Origin: Triops longicaudatus
Lineage: Eukaryota; Arthropoda; Branchiopoda; Notostraca; Triopsidae
NCBI GenBank assembly: GCA_022885665.1
Contig: JAGQDJ010000042.1
Coordinates: forward strand, 248,001 to 312,000
Direction of reading: 5' to 3'
DNA: 64,000 bases
A program made the position numbers and the translations under genes. How positions within the stretch are numbered: the stretch's first letter is position 1; every line of letters starts with the position of its first letter. Of this stretch, positions 36,778 through 48,359 are shown piece after piece. The notes under the pieces were generated by a model. It searched no databases. It was not told the DNA's origin and was given only the letters and a program-made list of their open reading frames with translations.

Positions 36778-37589
36778 CTTTCAGAGACAAAATAAAGTGC
36801 TAGAAATAATGATCAGCAGACCAGTATCCAGCGTTTTGGTTCGGAAGGGGTTTTACCCATATGCATTTTTTTTTAATGGCGTTTGCCCCATTCGAAGACT
36901 TTGTTCATGAAGCTTCATCTATCTATGCAGCAAATAGGACCAAATAACAGTTAAAGGTTCTTGGCTCCCCACCACACCTTCTTTTGTACCAAATAAACAT
37001 TTTTTTGTGCTACCTGACTAAACTTTGGCAAGAAAAATGCCAGCAAAGACCAAAAGCTCACACTGGTATGAGCTTTGAAATGATTTAAAAAAATCACGCA
37101 CTCAGTGAGAAATCCATTCGAACAGCGCAGAGTTTGAAAGAACTACCTGAATATTTCGAAAATTCTCTTCATCTCAAGGCCGTGCTTAGGGATAGGGGGG
37201 GTAATGGTCGTTTTTTAACCCGTTGCAAATAACACGCTTTTCGAGATCGTGTAACAAGAAAGCTAAAAGTTTCCGGAATTTCTTATGATTGTGTTAGCGT
37301 TTCTACCATTCACAATGAATTACGTGAAAAGTCAAGCATAGATCCTGGGATGTTTGAGGAACTTTTTTTGTTTCTTCCATTTCTTCGTTAATGCTTTTTG
37401 CTTCCTTCCATTCTTTTCATCTTTTAAGCGCTAATTGTAATAAAATTAAGAGCGATAACAAGGAAACTGAAGGCTCATTGTCCGTTAATTTTTTACGAGG
37501 AAAAGTAAAAACTTATCTTATCGCTGCTAATCTGCATTTATACACAAGGTAAAAATTCCAGAATTGGCCTAAGCGGAAATACTTGCGGG

Positions 37590-38290
37590 GGAGAAGGAAA
37601 AATGGTGTCGGCAAACTAGGGTTCTTTTAAGTATTTATGTACGCACAGGGCAAAAATGCACGCGCGTGAAAGTATTTAAACCTCGTCCGATGGTCATATT
37701 TCAACGCTCAACGTTTCATGTGTATGCAACTTTCCGCATCCATGTTCCGAGTCCTTCACTGCCGGGCCGCTAAAAGTGAGCCAAGTTGGCCCCCAAGTAT
37801 GGCGCATACTTGTCATTCACTTGTCTCTTGGCTTGTGAACTAATGGTGACGAGGGCGGCTCTACGGCAAAGGACGCCGTAATTCTCCGCGCTTCAAGATG
37901 TTCGTTTATAATTTTGGCCCTGCTGGGCATAACTGTGCTGCTTGACATTGCTGCATATGGTTCACACACACATTTAAATATATACACACATATACACAGC
38001 CCCCGGTTAGCGGTGGAAAGTGTGTATATATACCTTAAGCCATGGCGAGTTTTAAGGGGGCGTTTTAATACAAACCAGGTGCGCCGGGTGCTGTTGCACG
38101 TGTTGCGAAAAGTGAACACAGCAGCAAAGAACAGGAATGACAAGGTTCTTCACTTGCCAAATGGCTCTTCTTCTCCAGGCCTGCTGGTTTCTTTCTTAGG
38201 CGGAATGGGCAGCAACAAAACCCACATACACACACACACATAACAACACCTTTAGAAAACATTCAGCTGCGGAAGGTTAATTTTGGCTAC
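37590..38290. promoter_or_regulatory. GC-richer island with several (CA)n and (TA)n tracts
   Basis: About 700 bp of higher GC with alternating tracts at 37973-38000 and 38223-38242. Frames of 108-109 codons on opposite strands overlap each other and have no domain. It is one of the longest candidate regulatory blocks in the gene-poor interval. Confidence 0.3.
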
Positions 38291-38859
38291 GGGTAACTTC
38301 GGCCAATACTTCAAGACGAACCGCCAAATTTTCTTGCCCCTTCCCAACATATGTGTCATCACAAAGGACATTGAGATGGAGCAGACACCGATACGGTTAG
38401 TACTTTGTTGACTGGAATGGAGAACCTACCACCCTCCTTAAACCAAAGGTATCACATGCGGTTTCATTGCTGCTCAACCTCGCACCTTTTCAGCTACGAA
38501 GCTTTTAACTTTCCTCTTATCCATTATTAATAATAGAACGAAAGACAAAAATTAAGTTTCTCAAGCGGACTTTTCTTATGCGTTTTATGAGAAAAGAACT
38601 GAAAAGAAAACTCAAACTTGAAAATTCCAAGAACGAAGCCTTTGCAGCCAGTAAAATATATTCAAATTTCAAATAAGAACCCGAATTTCAATCGGCGTGG
38701 AGCACAGGTAAATTAACCAAGCTTGCCTTACTAAATATACCATTCCGTGTTAGTGAGGTGAAAAAAAGAACCTTAACACCAATGAGGGTATCTGGCCTCG
38801 GTAAATAAAAAATCCTAATGGAAGAACGTCATGAGGAAATATCAGACGTCATATTGTAA

Positions 38860-39265
38860 GAATGGTTCAGATATCAAAGTAGCCGTTTTGACAGTAATGT
38901 TGCTGTTGTTGTTTTCTATTGCATAGGTTGAGCTTTTCCTAAAAAAAGCACTCATTAAAATTGAAAATTATGGTTGAATTTTTGCTACTTTTGTGTTATA
39001 CGAAAAACTGACAATTGAGTATGCTGGATCAATAGTTCTTATGTTTCAAATTGTTACGGTAAAATAAATTATATTGATTAGATATTTTATGCGTTATCAC
39101 GTTTGATGCTTTAAGATTTTGATGTCTGTTTGTGGTGTGCACGTCAACCCTGAGTTCCCATTTGACTTCTTTCGCCCTCTACTGTTCTGTTAGTTACTGT
39201 AACAGACCGTCCTTTCACGAAGAAAGCGATGTCCGTAATCTTTACGAAAAAAATTTAGAATTTGC
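38860..39265. repeat. dispersed repeat, copy 2
   Basis: Second copy of the element at 17985-18410, about 21 kb away and in direct orientation. Order and spacing of the shared blocks are kept over roughly 400 bp, with substitutions and small indels, so the copies look old. The 81-codon ORF at 39132-39377 falls partly inside it and is not conserved in copy 1. Confidence 0.7.
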
Positions 39266-40049
39266 GCACACCGGCCATGTGATGTACTGGTTAACAATGA
39301 TTTATTGTTTCTTATGGGTAATTTGCTTTATTTATCTTATGCGTTGCAATATGCTCTTAAATATTCTTAGTTCATGAGTCATCTCATCTACGAGTTGCAT
39401 TTTTATTTGAGTTACCTTCTGTTTATATTGGCCCAAGTAAAGACTGTCGCTTGCCTCTTCAGGAATCTAACTTTCTCTATTTGTTAATCAGTGGATTAGA
39501 AAGAAATTTCACTCCATCCTAACAAATGGTAGATCAGAAATGCAAGTATAACTGAACATCCAATACTACGCGAAATTTCGTTCTTTCTAGAAGACAAAAC
39601 GACATTATGTTGTATTTGCCTTTGATAGAGAATGAACGTTAAGTATTCTTAGGTTCTTTTTGTTTCGTTTCAATGTAGAGATAACTGGCCCTAGCAGTAA
39701 AAAGCTGCACAAGTTTGTCAACATTTCAAGAGAATCTTATTGTTTACACAATCGAGCTCCACTGTACAGTGTCCAAGCGAAGTTGGCTCTCGTTAAAAAA
39801 AAAAAGAAAAAAAAGGCATTCGGAAGAGTCGAACGAGATTACCTAATACAATTATAAGCTTTTCAAGCAAGCGGACCTTTAAGGGTCAACCCATCGTAAC
39901 ATTCATTTTGTGTTTGAACTAGGCCTACTTCTACCACTGTGAAACGAATTTTCCATTTTACGCCTTGTGAGCTCTATACTTTAGGACCAAATGAAAAACT
40001 ACAGCTTAAAATCTTGTTTTACGCCAGTCAGTTCTTATCGGAAGTGGGC

Positions 40050-40340
40050 ACGTTGATGCGGAGGCCACGAGGAAGCAAGAATTTTCCCGTTTCGAGAGAA
40101 CAAAAATCACGTAAGAAGAAAGAATTCGGAAGCTGCATATGGACATGGGCGTGGCTGAAAGGGATGTCCCGATGTCCCCGTCCGTCTGTCACTTTTCGTC
40201 TTTCCCCTTTTATCCTGATTATTCAACATCTGGGATGCCAGGATGCAAAAGATGCTGTGCCCGAACCACACATACACACATATACACAACTCTAATTTCG
40301 CCCTTCACCCTATCTCTCGCTCCCCAAAGATACTTTCGCC
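40050..40340. promoter_or_regulatory. GC-richer island with (CA)n core
   Basis: A short block with a CACACATACACACATATACAC-type tract at 40267-40289. Overlapping open frames on both strands lack domains. Candidate regulatory module by composition. Confidence 0.25.
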
Positions 40341-40469
40341 TTTTGCTTGTTAGCAAGTTCCTCTCGCAGACCTTCATGAACCCTTATGAAGGCAAGGCTT
40401 CATTTGTCAACATGCAACTCGAAAACGGGCAATTGAGGACACGGGTGCTTTTACATATATGAAAAGGTT

Positions 40470-42780
40470 TGGGTTAGAGAATGGGACTTACTTGGGCTTC
40501 ATATGGAGTAATGCCAAGCTCGATCAAGGCCTACGGTCTCCTCGAAGCAATAGAATTTAATTATTAACTTATGCAGATTTCTGGCAAAATTTTCCCTTGT
40601 TATTATTGGCTCAAACTTGAATCGAATCGTTCGTTCAAGTTTTAACGCATCATAACAGCGAATCATGATCCCGACGCTTTTAATGCAAGTTTATATCAAA
40701 CATACAGTAAACACTATTTTTATTCGGTCACGCTGTAATCGGCCATGATTTTCTTCAACTGAGTTGTGAGGTCACTTATGAGCCTCCAAAATGTGACAAT
40801 CGCTTAAGACTATTCATGGATTACTCCTACTCCTATTATCCTGCCGTTGATTTAGTCGTTTGAGATCCATTTCCTCACAGACAGGATAAATAGGCTTCTA
40901 TTATGTTCGTGCTTGGTATTTTTGTAGTACAAGCTTTTTTGAGTAATTTTAAGGATTTTTTTGCATATTCCCGTATTGATAAAATACAGTTGGTTTTATT
41001 GGTTTAAGACGAACTGTGTTACGTAGCGAACATCGTCCTCCACTTTCGCCACTTGATAAATATTATAAAAAAATACGTAAAAATTTATTTACATTATTTT
41101 ATAAGTTTCCAAGCTATTAGTATTTGGGGTCAGATTTATGCTTTAGATAAGGAATTCTTAGGACGTCATTACTAAAGTAGTAATTCAAAGGAAAAACTTT
41201 CATTTCCTAACGCCGAACCTTTTCGCGTACGTGGATTTAGTGCTTCCAACAATTAACGCTCGTGGCTTTTGCGAGACTCGGACGATGTGCTGGAACATTT
41301 GATTCACCGTCGTAGTCTATCCTCGGGAACACTCACTTTTGTTCAATAGCTTGCATAGCCACGCAAGTTACGCAATGTTAGCATATCTTGGAAAGTGGTA
41401 TAACTTCCAAGTACAAATAGTCCTTCACTTCGTCAACTTTCCTTTCCCGCATTTCCATTTTGCTTTATGATTTCTTAAATCTAGATCGCACAAACTCGAG
41501 GTAAAAAACAATGATTGGCCAAGAAAGCAAACTATCAAGCGGAACTGTTTAGAAAACAAATTACCTATTTAGAAAGCCCACACAAAACACAGTTTCAAAT
41601 ATTACCTGTCGAATGCCGTAAGTTATATAATGCAATTTAACATATTAGCGCTGCTTTTTATTAATTTTCGCTTCACCGGAAAATCATTTATCATGCGTAA
41701 GTTCAGTTCTCGTAAGAAGGACTTCTGTAATGTGCAAGCTAACAATAAGAAAACCAACCAAAGGAGAATGTTTTAAAATAAAAACGCGAAAAACAACTAT
41801 TTACCAGTCACCATTTCCCCCAAAATAAGCCCTGATGGCGATACGGATGCATAACTGCAAAACCAATTTCACGCTTTGAACGTAACTTCAAGCCGTGGAC
41901 TCGTTTTTGCCATGCTGGCAACGGAAAATTCCTTGTTAGCACCCCATGTCATACCGTCATTTCCAGAATTAACCTCGTAACCTATTAACCGTGTTTTACA
42001 ATGCGGGTATCTAGTTTTTTATTTAAAAAAGAATTTCACCGCAGTTAAAACCGTTCCAACGAAATAAACACCAAATCAACAAAAGATAAAATAACATACA
42101 TATTGGCACATTCCATTTAACGTACATTGGTACAAAATCAGTACATCTTTCAAATCCATATAAAATCCCTTCAGAAATTCATTTTTAGTACAAATTCAGT
42201 ACGTTAGTTCAGAAGGGAAATATTAATAAACATAAAAAATGTTTCAAGGCATTCATATTATGTAACAGCATTCCAAATAAAAACTTATAACAGTAATTCT
42301 TAAATTAATTATTTACATTAAATTAAAGTGAAAAAGAAAACGATAGATGTAACATTTTTTCAGACTCACTAATGCGAGCAAACATCTACAATTGAAAATT
42401 CAGAGTGAAGAGAAAATATCATTTCTTAATAAAGTAAGTAACGTTAAAACTTGAACGTAACAAAGAAGTACGAATTAAACTCAAAATAAAACATTCGTAA
42501 AATTACAAAAATATGCCAGTTTGTTATGAATGTAGTAAGGAACTAGGAAGTGTGAAGCTTAAACATAAGGTAAGAAAAATACTAGAGGTAAGCAGAGAAA
42601 AACAGTCATGTTAACACCGAACAATTATAAGTTTATTTATAGCAGACACGTATGAACAAAAGGAAAGGCTGAAGATGTTGAATAAAAATATTTAAAAGAG
42701 AACAATGGACATTAAATTAGACGTGAGTAATTAACTACGTATATTGATAAAAAATACGAAAATTCTTTAAAGCGCGGGGA
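40470..42780. other. AT-rich gene-free stretch
   Basis: No ORF of 60 codons or more, no recognised RNA and no clear transposon in about 2.3 kb. Confidence 0.65.
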
Positions 42781-42789
42781 GGTATAAAA
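42781..42789 (+). promoter_or_regulatory. TATA box upstream of the membrane microprotein ORF
   Basis: GGTATAAAA preceded by a GC-rich GCGCGGGGA, a classic TATA context. Transcription would be expected near 42810-42816, leaving a leader of about 80 nt before the ATG at 42896. No initiator consensus was identified. Confidence 0.4.
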
Positions 42790-42895
42790 TTAAGTGTTCC
42801 AAGCGTAGGCGTTTAAGTTTTGCGATTTCGAATTTGAAACACGTCGGGGTGGCCTCCTCCCACGCAGTCTTAGCCTTGTTAAGAATGTGAAACAC

Positions 42896-43111
42896 ATGCA
42901 GGAGAGCTGCTCTGATCTTAATCATACGGTTATAATGGTGTTTAGTCTTCTCATTGTGTGTCTCGTGATCGTTTCGCTATATACGTTTACAAAAGCTCGG
43001 GTCCACCTTAAAGTAATCAGCGAAGGAACAGACAGATTACAACCTGCCAGTCGTCCTTTTACCTTTAAACCCTCATCACCACCGATCAACATTCCTAAAC
43101 AAACCTATTAA
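42896..43111 (+). CDS. candidate 71-aa single-pass membrane microprotein
   Basis: An ATG-started ORF at 42896. The layout is a short polar N-terminus (MQESCSDLNHT), one clean hydrophobic helix (VIMVFSLLIVCLVIVSLYTF), a basic juxtamembrane step (TKARVHLK), then a proline-rich tail ending PPINIPKQTY. This is the plan of a small single-pass membrane protein. A TATA box lies 107 bp upstream of the ATG, and a start-stop ATGTGA lies at 42884-42889 in the leader. An A-rich tract begins right after the stop, with no AATAAA nearby, so an old retrocopy is an alternative. No family is recognised. Confidence 0.35.
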   Translation: MQESCSDLNHTVIMVFSLLIVCLVIVSLYTFTKARVHLKVISEGTDRLQPASRPFTFKPSSPPINIPKQTY

Positions 43112-46100
43112 CGAACAAAAAAAAAAAGAAAGAAAAAAAGACGAAAAAGAGTCCGACTTGAGCCAGGCCACATGTACTTGCACTTCAAACATCGCGTATC
43201 GGGTTTAAAGCTAAAAGACCTTCAGAAACCTTGTCAGCTATGTCAATTTTTTGTTTGACTTCGGTCACACTCAAAGCTTGGTATTGTTCGGCTTCCATAC
43301 CGACTTTTTAACATGCATTTATACACGTAAGTCGGTCAGAAACCTTTGGACCTCCTTGATTAACCTTACGAGCAGGTTTTCCCCTACATGGTAGCGCCAG
43401 ATTTACGTTTATGATTCAGTGGGAGAACCATGCTAGACCGTGTCCCATGACAAGATGCTTACAAAAGTCACAATTCAGGACCCCAAAAAACAGTTATGTG
43501 AAGGCGTAGAGTGGAAACAATGGACGCAGCACACATCCATGACAATCAAAATCATTGTCCTGCACAAAAACTCTCTAAAGGTCCACAAACGACGATTCAA
43601 AAAAGAACAAAGTGTTAAACCATGAAAACAAACATATAAATGAAAAGTAGAAATATAAACTGCTACAATAGGAACACAAAAAAATTGAAGAAACATTCAC
43701 AAACAACCATACTGAAAGGAAGAATTGGTGGGAAACGTGAAATTGTGTAAAGTTGCTTTTTCTTTTGGAAACAGCAATGTAGAAATTAGCTAGGATATTC
43801 TAATCAACAATAATTGGGTAACGGATCAGAAATATTGTGAGGAACTGTTTTGCACCGTGATTGACAGAATTCAAAGTTATACAGAAGTTAAAGAACAGCA
43901 AAAGAGAAAGAGAGAGCGAAGACCCAGTTACACGGTGCAGTATGGGACAATGAACCCGCGTATAAAAAAGTTTTTTCCCGAAATGCTGTACCGTACAACA
44001 CCAAAACGAAATTTCAAATGTTTCTCATCCGAGAACTAAGCGTGTCTTATTCAATCGCCCCTAATTACATGGTTGATTGCATCCGGTTGATTTACAACCG
44101 AGGCCATGACTCACGGCAAGTACTCGAAGGACCAAGCTGTTCGCTGCGAGCGACGACTTTCGTCAACCGCATCTAAGATTTCATTATTCTTGAACCGCAG
44201 TTAACGTCCTTGTGGAACAAACTCAATCACTATAGTATGAAATAACAATTAATTATGTGAACGAATTTTCGGCCACTGAAATCCGAATGCTCCCAACTTA
44301 TTTAACTTTACAAAAGAAACATCCTTCGTAACGAAATTCAGGTGTCTTGAACACTTTTTTTATTTTATCTACGACGTTCTTACAGCGACACTTTCGTGTA
44401 GTGAATTCAGAATTTCCAGAAAATACAATTCCTGCGAGGTGAAATGCTTTGTAGTACTGGAAGATGTGGGAACGTGTAAGTAGTTTAATTTATAACAAAG
44501 GCAGTAAAGCTTCTGAAACTGGATTCCAGCACCCTTGCGGTTCATTTCACACGTCCAAGCTTTATGATATCTTTACAATTTGTTTTATATGCCTTCCAAT
44601 TTGTTTGTACTCGACCAAATCTTGGGTATCCCTTCACAAGAAACGGACCCAAACTTGTTCAAACGCATTCCAAATTGTGCCTTTGGAATAAAACGTGGGA
44701 TTTTTCCTGGTAAAAAGACGCCGCAATTACACCATAGAAAACCTGTCCCATATTTTGATGTTGTCTAAAACACAATTCGTGCAGGTACGGTATTATTGTG
44801 TTCATTTCCCAAAACGTTATATACGCACATCGTGCAAGGTTTTGGTTTTATTAGTTCCCAAGCCCAGGGAAAGCTAAAAAAAATCTAAAAATCGTCTAAC
44901 ATTCCTGCCAAGTAGAACACTCTTGTAGTACAACATGTATACAAGCAGCCCGTGATAGCATTGCTCATTTTTATTCAAAACGGAAAAGAAATGGAACGAG
45001 ATTTTTTTCTGTGATTACGATATGCCATTTCCTGTAGTTTTCTTTTATTCTCCTACGATTTTTCCCTTGACTTTCTAGAAAAGTGATGAACAAACTTCCT
45101 GAACGATGACAAAACCGTTTTCCTTGCTTGAGTTTTGCTCATGCAGGTGTGCTTTTAGACTTTGCCTATATATTTCCCTCGGCTCTAATGCGCACGTCTT
45201 AAGCCATAATAGGCCCAGGTGTGCATGAGGAATTACACCACAAGAAGCAACAACGCGGAGTTTCGAGCAGAAAAAGTCCATAGCAATAATAATAACTTGA
45301 ACCCAAATTGCTGAAAACCTTCACCGAGTATACAAAGCTCAGCGAATTTCCTGTAACAGATTAGGGTCACGAAGCTCGCTAAGAAAATTACACGAAATTT
45401 AGCGCTTTAAGCTGAGGTTGCTTTTTGCTCGCAATGCTTATTGCCCAAGCTTCACATTTTTAAATCATCACGTTCGACTTTTGGGGGAGGGGGAATGACA
45501 AGCCCTGTAACCTGTAACTGTAACAATCTTGGTCAAAACCAAACCGCAATCTGTATTTGGACAAGTTTTACAGCCATAGGCTGACAGGCAAGGAAAAAAG
45601 AAAGAGCAGAGACTTACGAGATACGTGTAATCCTGTAGTAATTTCACCGTCTTCCACACAGGAAGTCAGTACTTTAGCGTGAAATTTCCAACACCCTCTA
45701 CAAAATTAGAGAATGAGCATTAACAATACCCCGCAGTCAATCTCAGTGGCAGCTTGCGGTGCACGAGAGCCAAATAGTCAAATATAATAATACTAATAAA
45801 AGTAACATATCCCTTGAGGGGGCAAATTATAAGGCTGTTAGCTTAACGGAGGTGTAAGTTTGTTGCAACTGTATTAAGAACGTTATAAGCTTTAAGAACG
45901 TTACGTTTCGTGGGAGTTTGCGGCCTGCGTTAACGTTAACGAAAACTGCTGTACACAGAACTCTTCCACTTTAACACGATCTCGAGCAGTTTATTCACTA
46001 TTTATCCAAGATTTACCGATGTTTTTGTCAGCTCAATCTCTATCGTTTCCATTTAAACTTGAAACGTGTTAGGTGGGATTAAAAGATCTGAATCTTTTGT

Positions 46101-46560
46101 CACGTAGTGAAGTGGTTTTACAAAATAAATACGGAAAATACTGGACATGCTAAGCGACTTACACCTGCATTTATCGGCTTTACTGGATACACCACTTTTT
46201 ACTGTATGTGTTTATTTATTTTCTTTTTGTACGGGAATATGTAACAACAATGCGAGCTATGGGGCAACAATGAATGATCCTGTTAAAAATATTCCACGCT
46301 TGGCTAAGCTGAACGTTTTCTTCAAAGGAGCTGTAGCGTGGCCGAGAAATTAACTGTTGAAATTAACACTGTATTTAAGAGAAAATTAAAACTATATTCC
46401 TTGGTTGCTATGTACTTAACTATGATTTGGGTCATACTGAAAAGCTAGCCTTCAAAATGAATTGCTGCATAAGTGATCTAAGGAGAAAACGGTTCAAGTG
46501 CATCTGGTTTTGGCGAATGCAACATTTCAAGATTTGGTGACTTTCCGTTATAACACTTCA
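43112..46560. other. gene-free stretch
   Basis: It starts with an A-rich tract (43115-43150). Nothing else was recognised beyond chance ORFs of at most 75 codons. A TGTGGGAAC motif at 44465-44473 fits the Su(H)/CSL consensus, but a single site has little weight. Confidence 0.55.
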
Positions 46561-46564
46561 CAAT

Positions 46565-46807
46565 TAACTATTCAAAAACTTAAACTTAATCAAACCTCAC
46601 CTAAACTAAATTAAAGTAACAATAACTGTTAAAGTAACTGTGCCCAACCTAATTTAATACAATCTAAGCTTATTTATATAGACCAAAAGAAAAGCATGGG
46701 AAAAAGAACAGGATAGCTAAATTAGGTTAAGTTACGTTAGGTCAGTTTGTTTTCCACAAATTGTGCTAGGTGAGTTAAGGTAGGTCTACTGAAGTAGGTT
46801 AGAATAA
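46565..46807. repeat. TTAGG-type tract with strand switch
   Basis: From 46590 to about 46680 the plus strand reads CCTAA-like units (CTCACCTAAACTAA, CCAACCTAATTTAA). From 46720 to 46807 it reads TTAGG-like units (AAATTAGGTTAAGTTACGTTAGG, GTAGGTTAG). The tract is therefore an imperfect inverted pair. Its right end borders the hAT-like element at 46818. Confidence 0.7.
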
Positions 46808-46817
46808 TCTTAGTTGC

Positions 46818-46991
46818 CACTGGCGTCGTGCACTTCAAAAATTTTTTGGGGGGGGCGATTTTGCATGTCTCTTAATAAAAGATTTAATGAGTTATAAATG
46901 AGTTTTAAATTATACCTTTCTTTCAGGATGGCGAAATTTTTTTTGGGGGGGGGGCCGGCCCCCCCCGGCCCCATATGGCACGACGCCTCTG
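46818..46991. mobile_element. hAT-like MITE with G- and C-homopolymer blocks
   Basis: A 174-bp element. The left terminus is CACTGGCGTCGTGC and the right terminus, inverted, is CAGAGGCGTCGTGC. Flanking octamers TTAGTTGC (46810-46817) and TTAATTGC (46992-46999) match at 7 of 8 bases, as expected for a hAT target duplication. Inside are runs of 8 G near 46850 and 10 G followed by a GGCC-centred run of 8 C near 46946-46975, a strong potential hairpin. Confidence 0.85.
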
Positions 46992-47159
46992 TTAATTGCA
47001 ATGCCTATGCTGTTCTTAACCCTTTAGAACTGTTGTTAAAAAAGGTGGGGAGTGTTATGACAGAGAAGTTGGTGTGGAACTAAAAGATTCCGTTTTATGC
47101 AAACTGGTATTAAGAAAAGTATCGGATGTAACGTACTTCGGTAAAAAGAAAACTTTTCT

Positions 47160-47202
47160 TTCAACCAGTAGATTCGTTATAGCGGGATTTTATACACGAG
47201 TT
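47160..47202. mobile_element. solo terminus of a pogo-like MITE
   Basis: GATTCGTTATAGCGGGATTT followed by TATAC is the inverse of the family terminus (AAATCCCGCTATAACGAATC). Upstream sequence (47125-47145, 'ATCGGATGTAACGTACTTCGG') carries the family's internal motif, so a decayed element of about 100 bp or more is likely. Confidence 0.5.
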
Positions 47203-47439
47203 ACATTCGATCAACGCTCTGTCCGACCGAGCCCCATTTAAATCAATTTTCCAGTGCCATAGCTACGTAGCTGTTACGTGGTTAGGGACATGCATTATAG
47301 TTAACAATGAATTTCATAGCCATGCGACCACGTGCGTGTATAATAGTTAAAAGCTTTGGAAAATTCCGGTAATCGTCCCGAAGTTAAATTCGACGTTAGC
47401 TGAAGCATAAAAGAGCGAATTCCTTGTAAAGGGCATACA

Positions 47440-47820
47440 CGGCAGATGAGACAAGACTTACGAATGAACACGTGAAGACTGCTAAGAATATTGCACGTGT
47501 GCGAGTGTGTGGAGTGTTAAGGAGAAAGAAAAACCGTTAGGAAACTCTATTGCTGCTGCTGTTGCTTGCCAAACGTTTTCCAAAGACAGAAACAGAAGCT
47601 AAGTATGAACAATAATTCCGCAGCTGTCCCGCTCACGGACAGGACATGTGTGTGTGTGTGTTTCCCGGTGCTTGCCGCAGCAGACGAACCGTCTGTGCCG
47701 TATACACCGCACCGCACGGATCACACGCCCTCACCCCCCACTCTCCCTTAACCCCCTGGAAGAACCACATACCACACGTGTGTTAACCCCTATCCGTGTG
47801 TATATGTGTGTCCAAAAGGA
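47440..47820. promoter_or_regulatory. GC-richer island with (TG)n tracts
   Basis: A block with TG-alternating tracts at 47647-47661 and 47795-47812 and E-box motifs CACGTG near 47474 and 47493. Overlapping ORFs of 61-71 codons have no domain. Candidate cis-regulatory module. Confidence 0.3.
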
Positions 47821-48059
47821 AGTTATATTATTAGATAAAGACCTTCCTTTTCGTCTTCTTTAACTCTCTTCAAATATCTTGACAATGGGTTTAAAGTTAC
47901 AATGCAATCTTATCTTCCTAAAGCAAAAAGTTTTACATTTAAGCTTGAGGAAAGAATTAGAAATTTAAAAGAATACCAAATTAATCTAATGGGTTATGTT
48001 TCGCATTTTAAGCTTACTGTTTCGAAGGTTCGTCTCTAATTTTGTCCCTCTGAACCTAA

Positions 48060-48340
48060 GTATGTATTACCCCGTATCACATGTGTTGAGCTGGCCTAAT
48101 ACGATGCGGAACACACCGTGTGTGTATGTGTCGTATGGGCCATGTGGGAAGGCAGACAGGCAAGAAGGTGTCGAGCATTGAAAAGCTTTCTCAGATGCAG
48201 CTGGCTATATCAACTGTATATACAGAAGCAGCAGCGACAGAATCGCATATGGCCAAAATCCTTAACAAGGATGTATGCTGTGCAGTGCTGTACGGTGACG
48301 AGTCTTTGAGCAATCTCCCCCCCTTTTCGATTACTAATTG
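48060..48340. promoter_or_regulatory. GC-richer block with (TG)n and a CSL-like site
   Basis: A TG-alternating tract at 48112-48129 is followed by TGTGGGAAG near 48143, which fits the Su(H)/CSL consensus YGTGRGAA. No coding evidence. A weak regulatory candidate. Confidence 0.2.
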
Positions 48341-48359
48341 AATTCATCTAACGGTCGAA

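Noticed and set aside
37181..37215. GGCCGTGCTTAGGGATAGGGGGGG, resembling a hAT terminus
   Set aside because: No matching inverted end or target duplication was found; at best a fragment.
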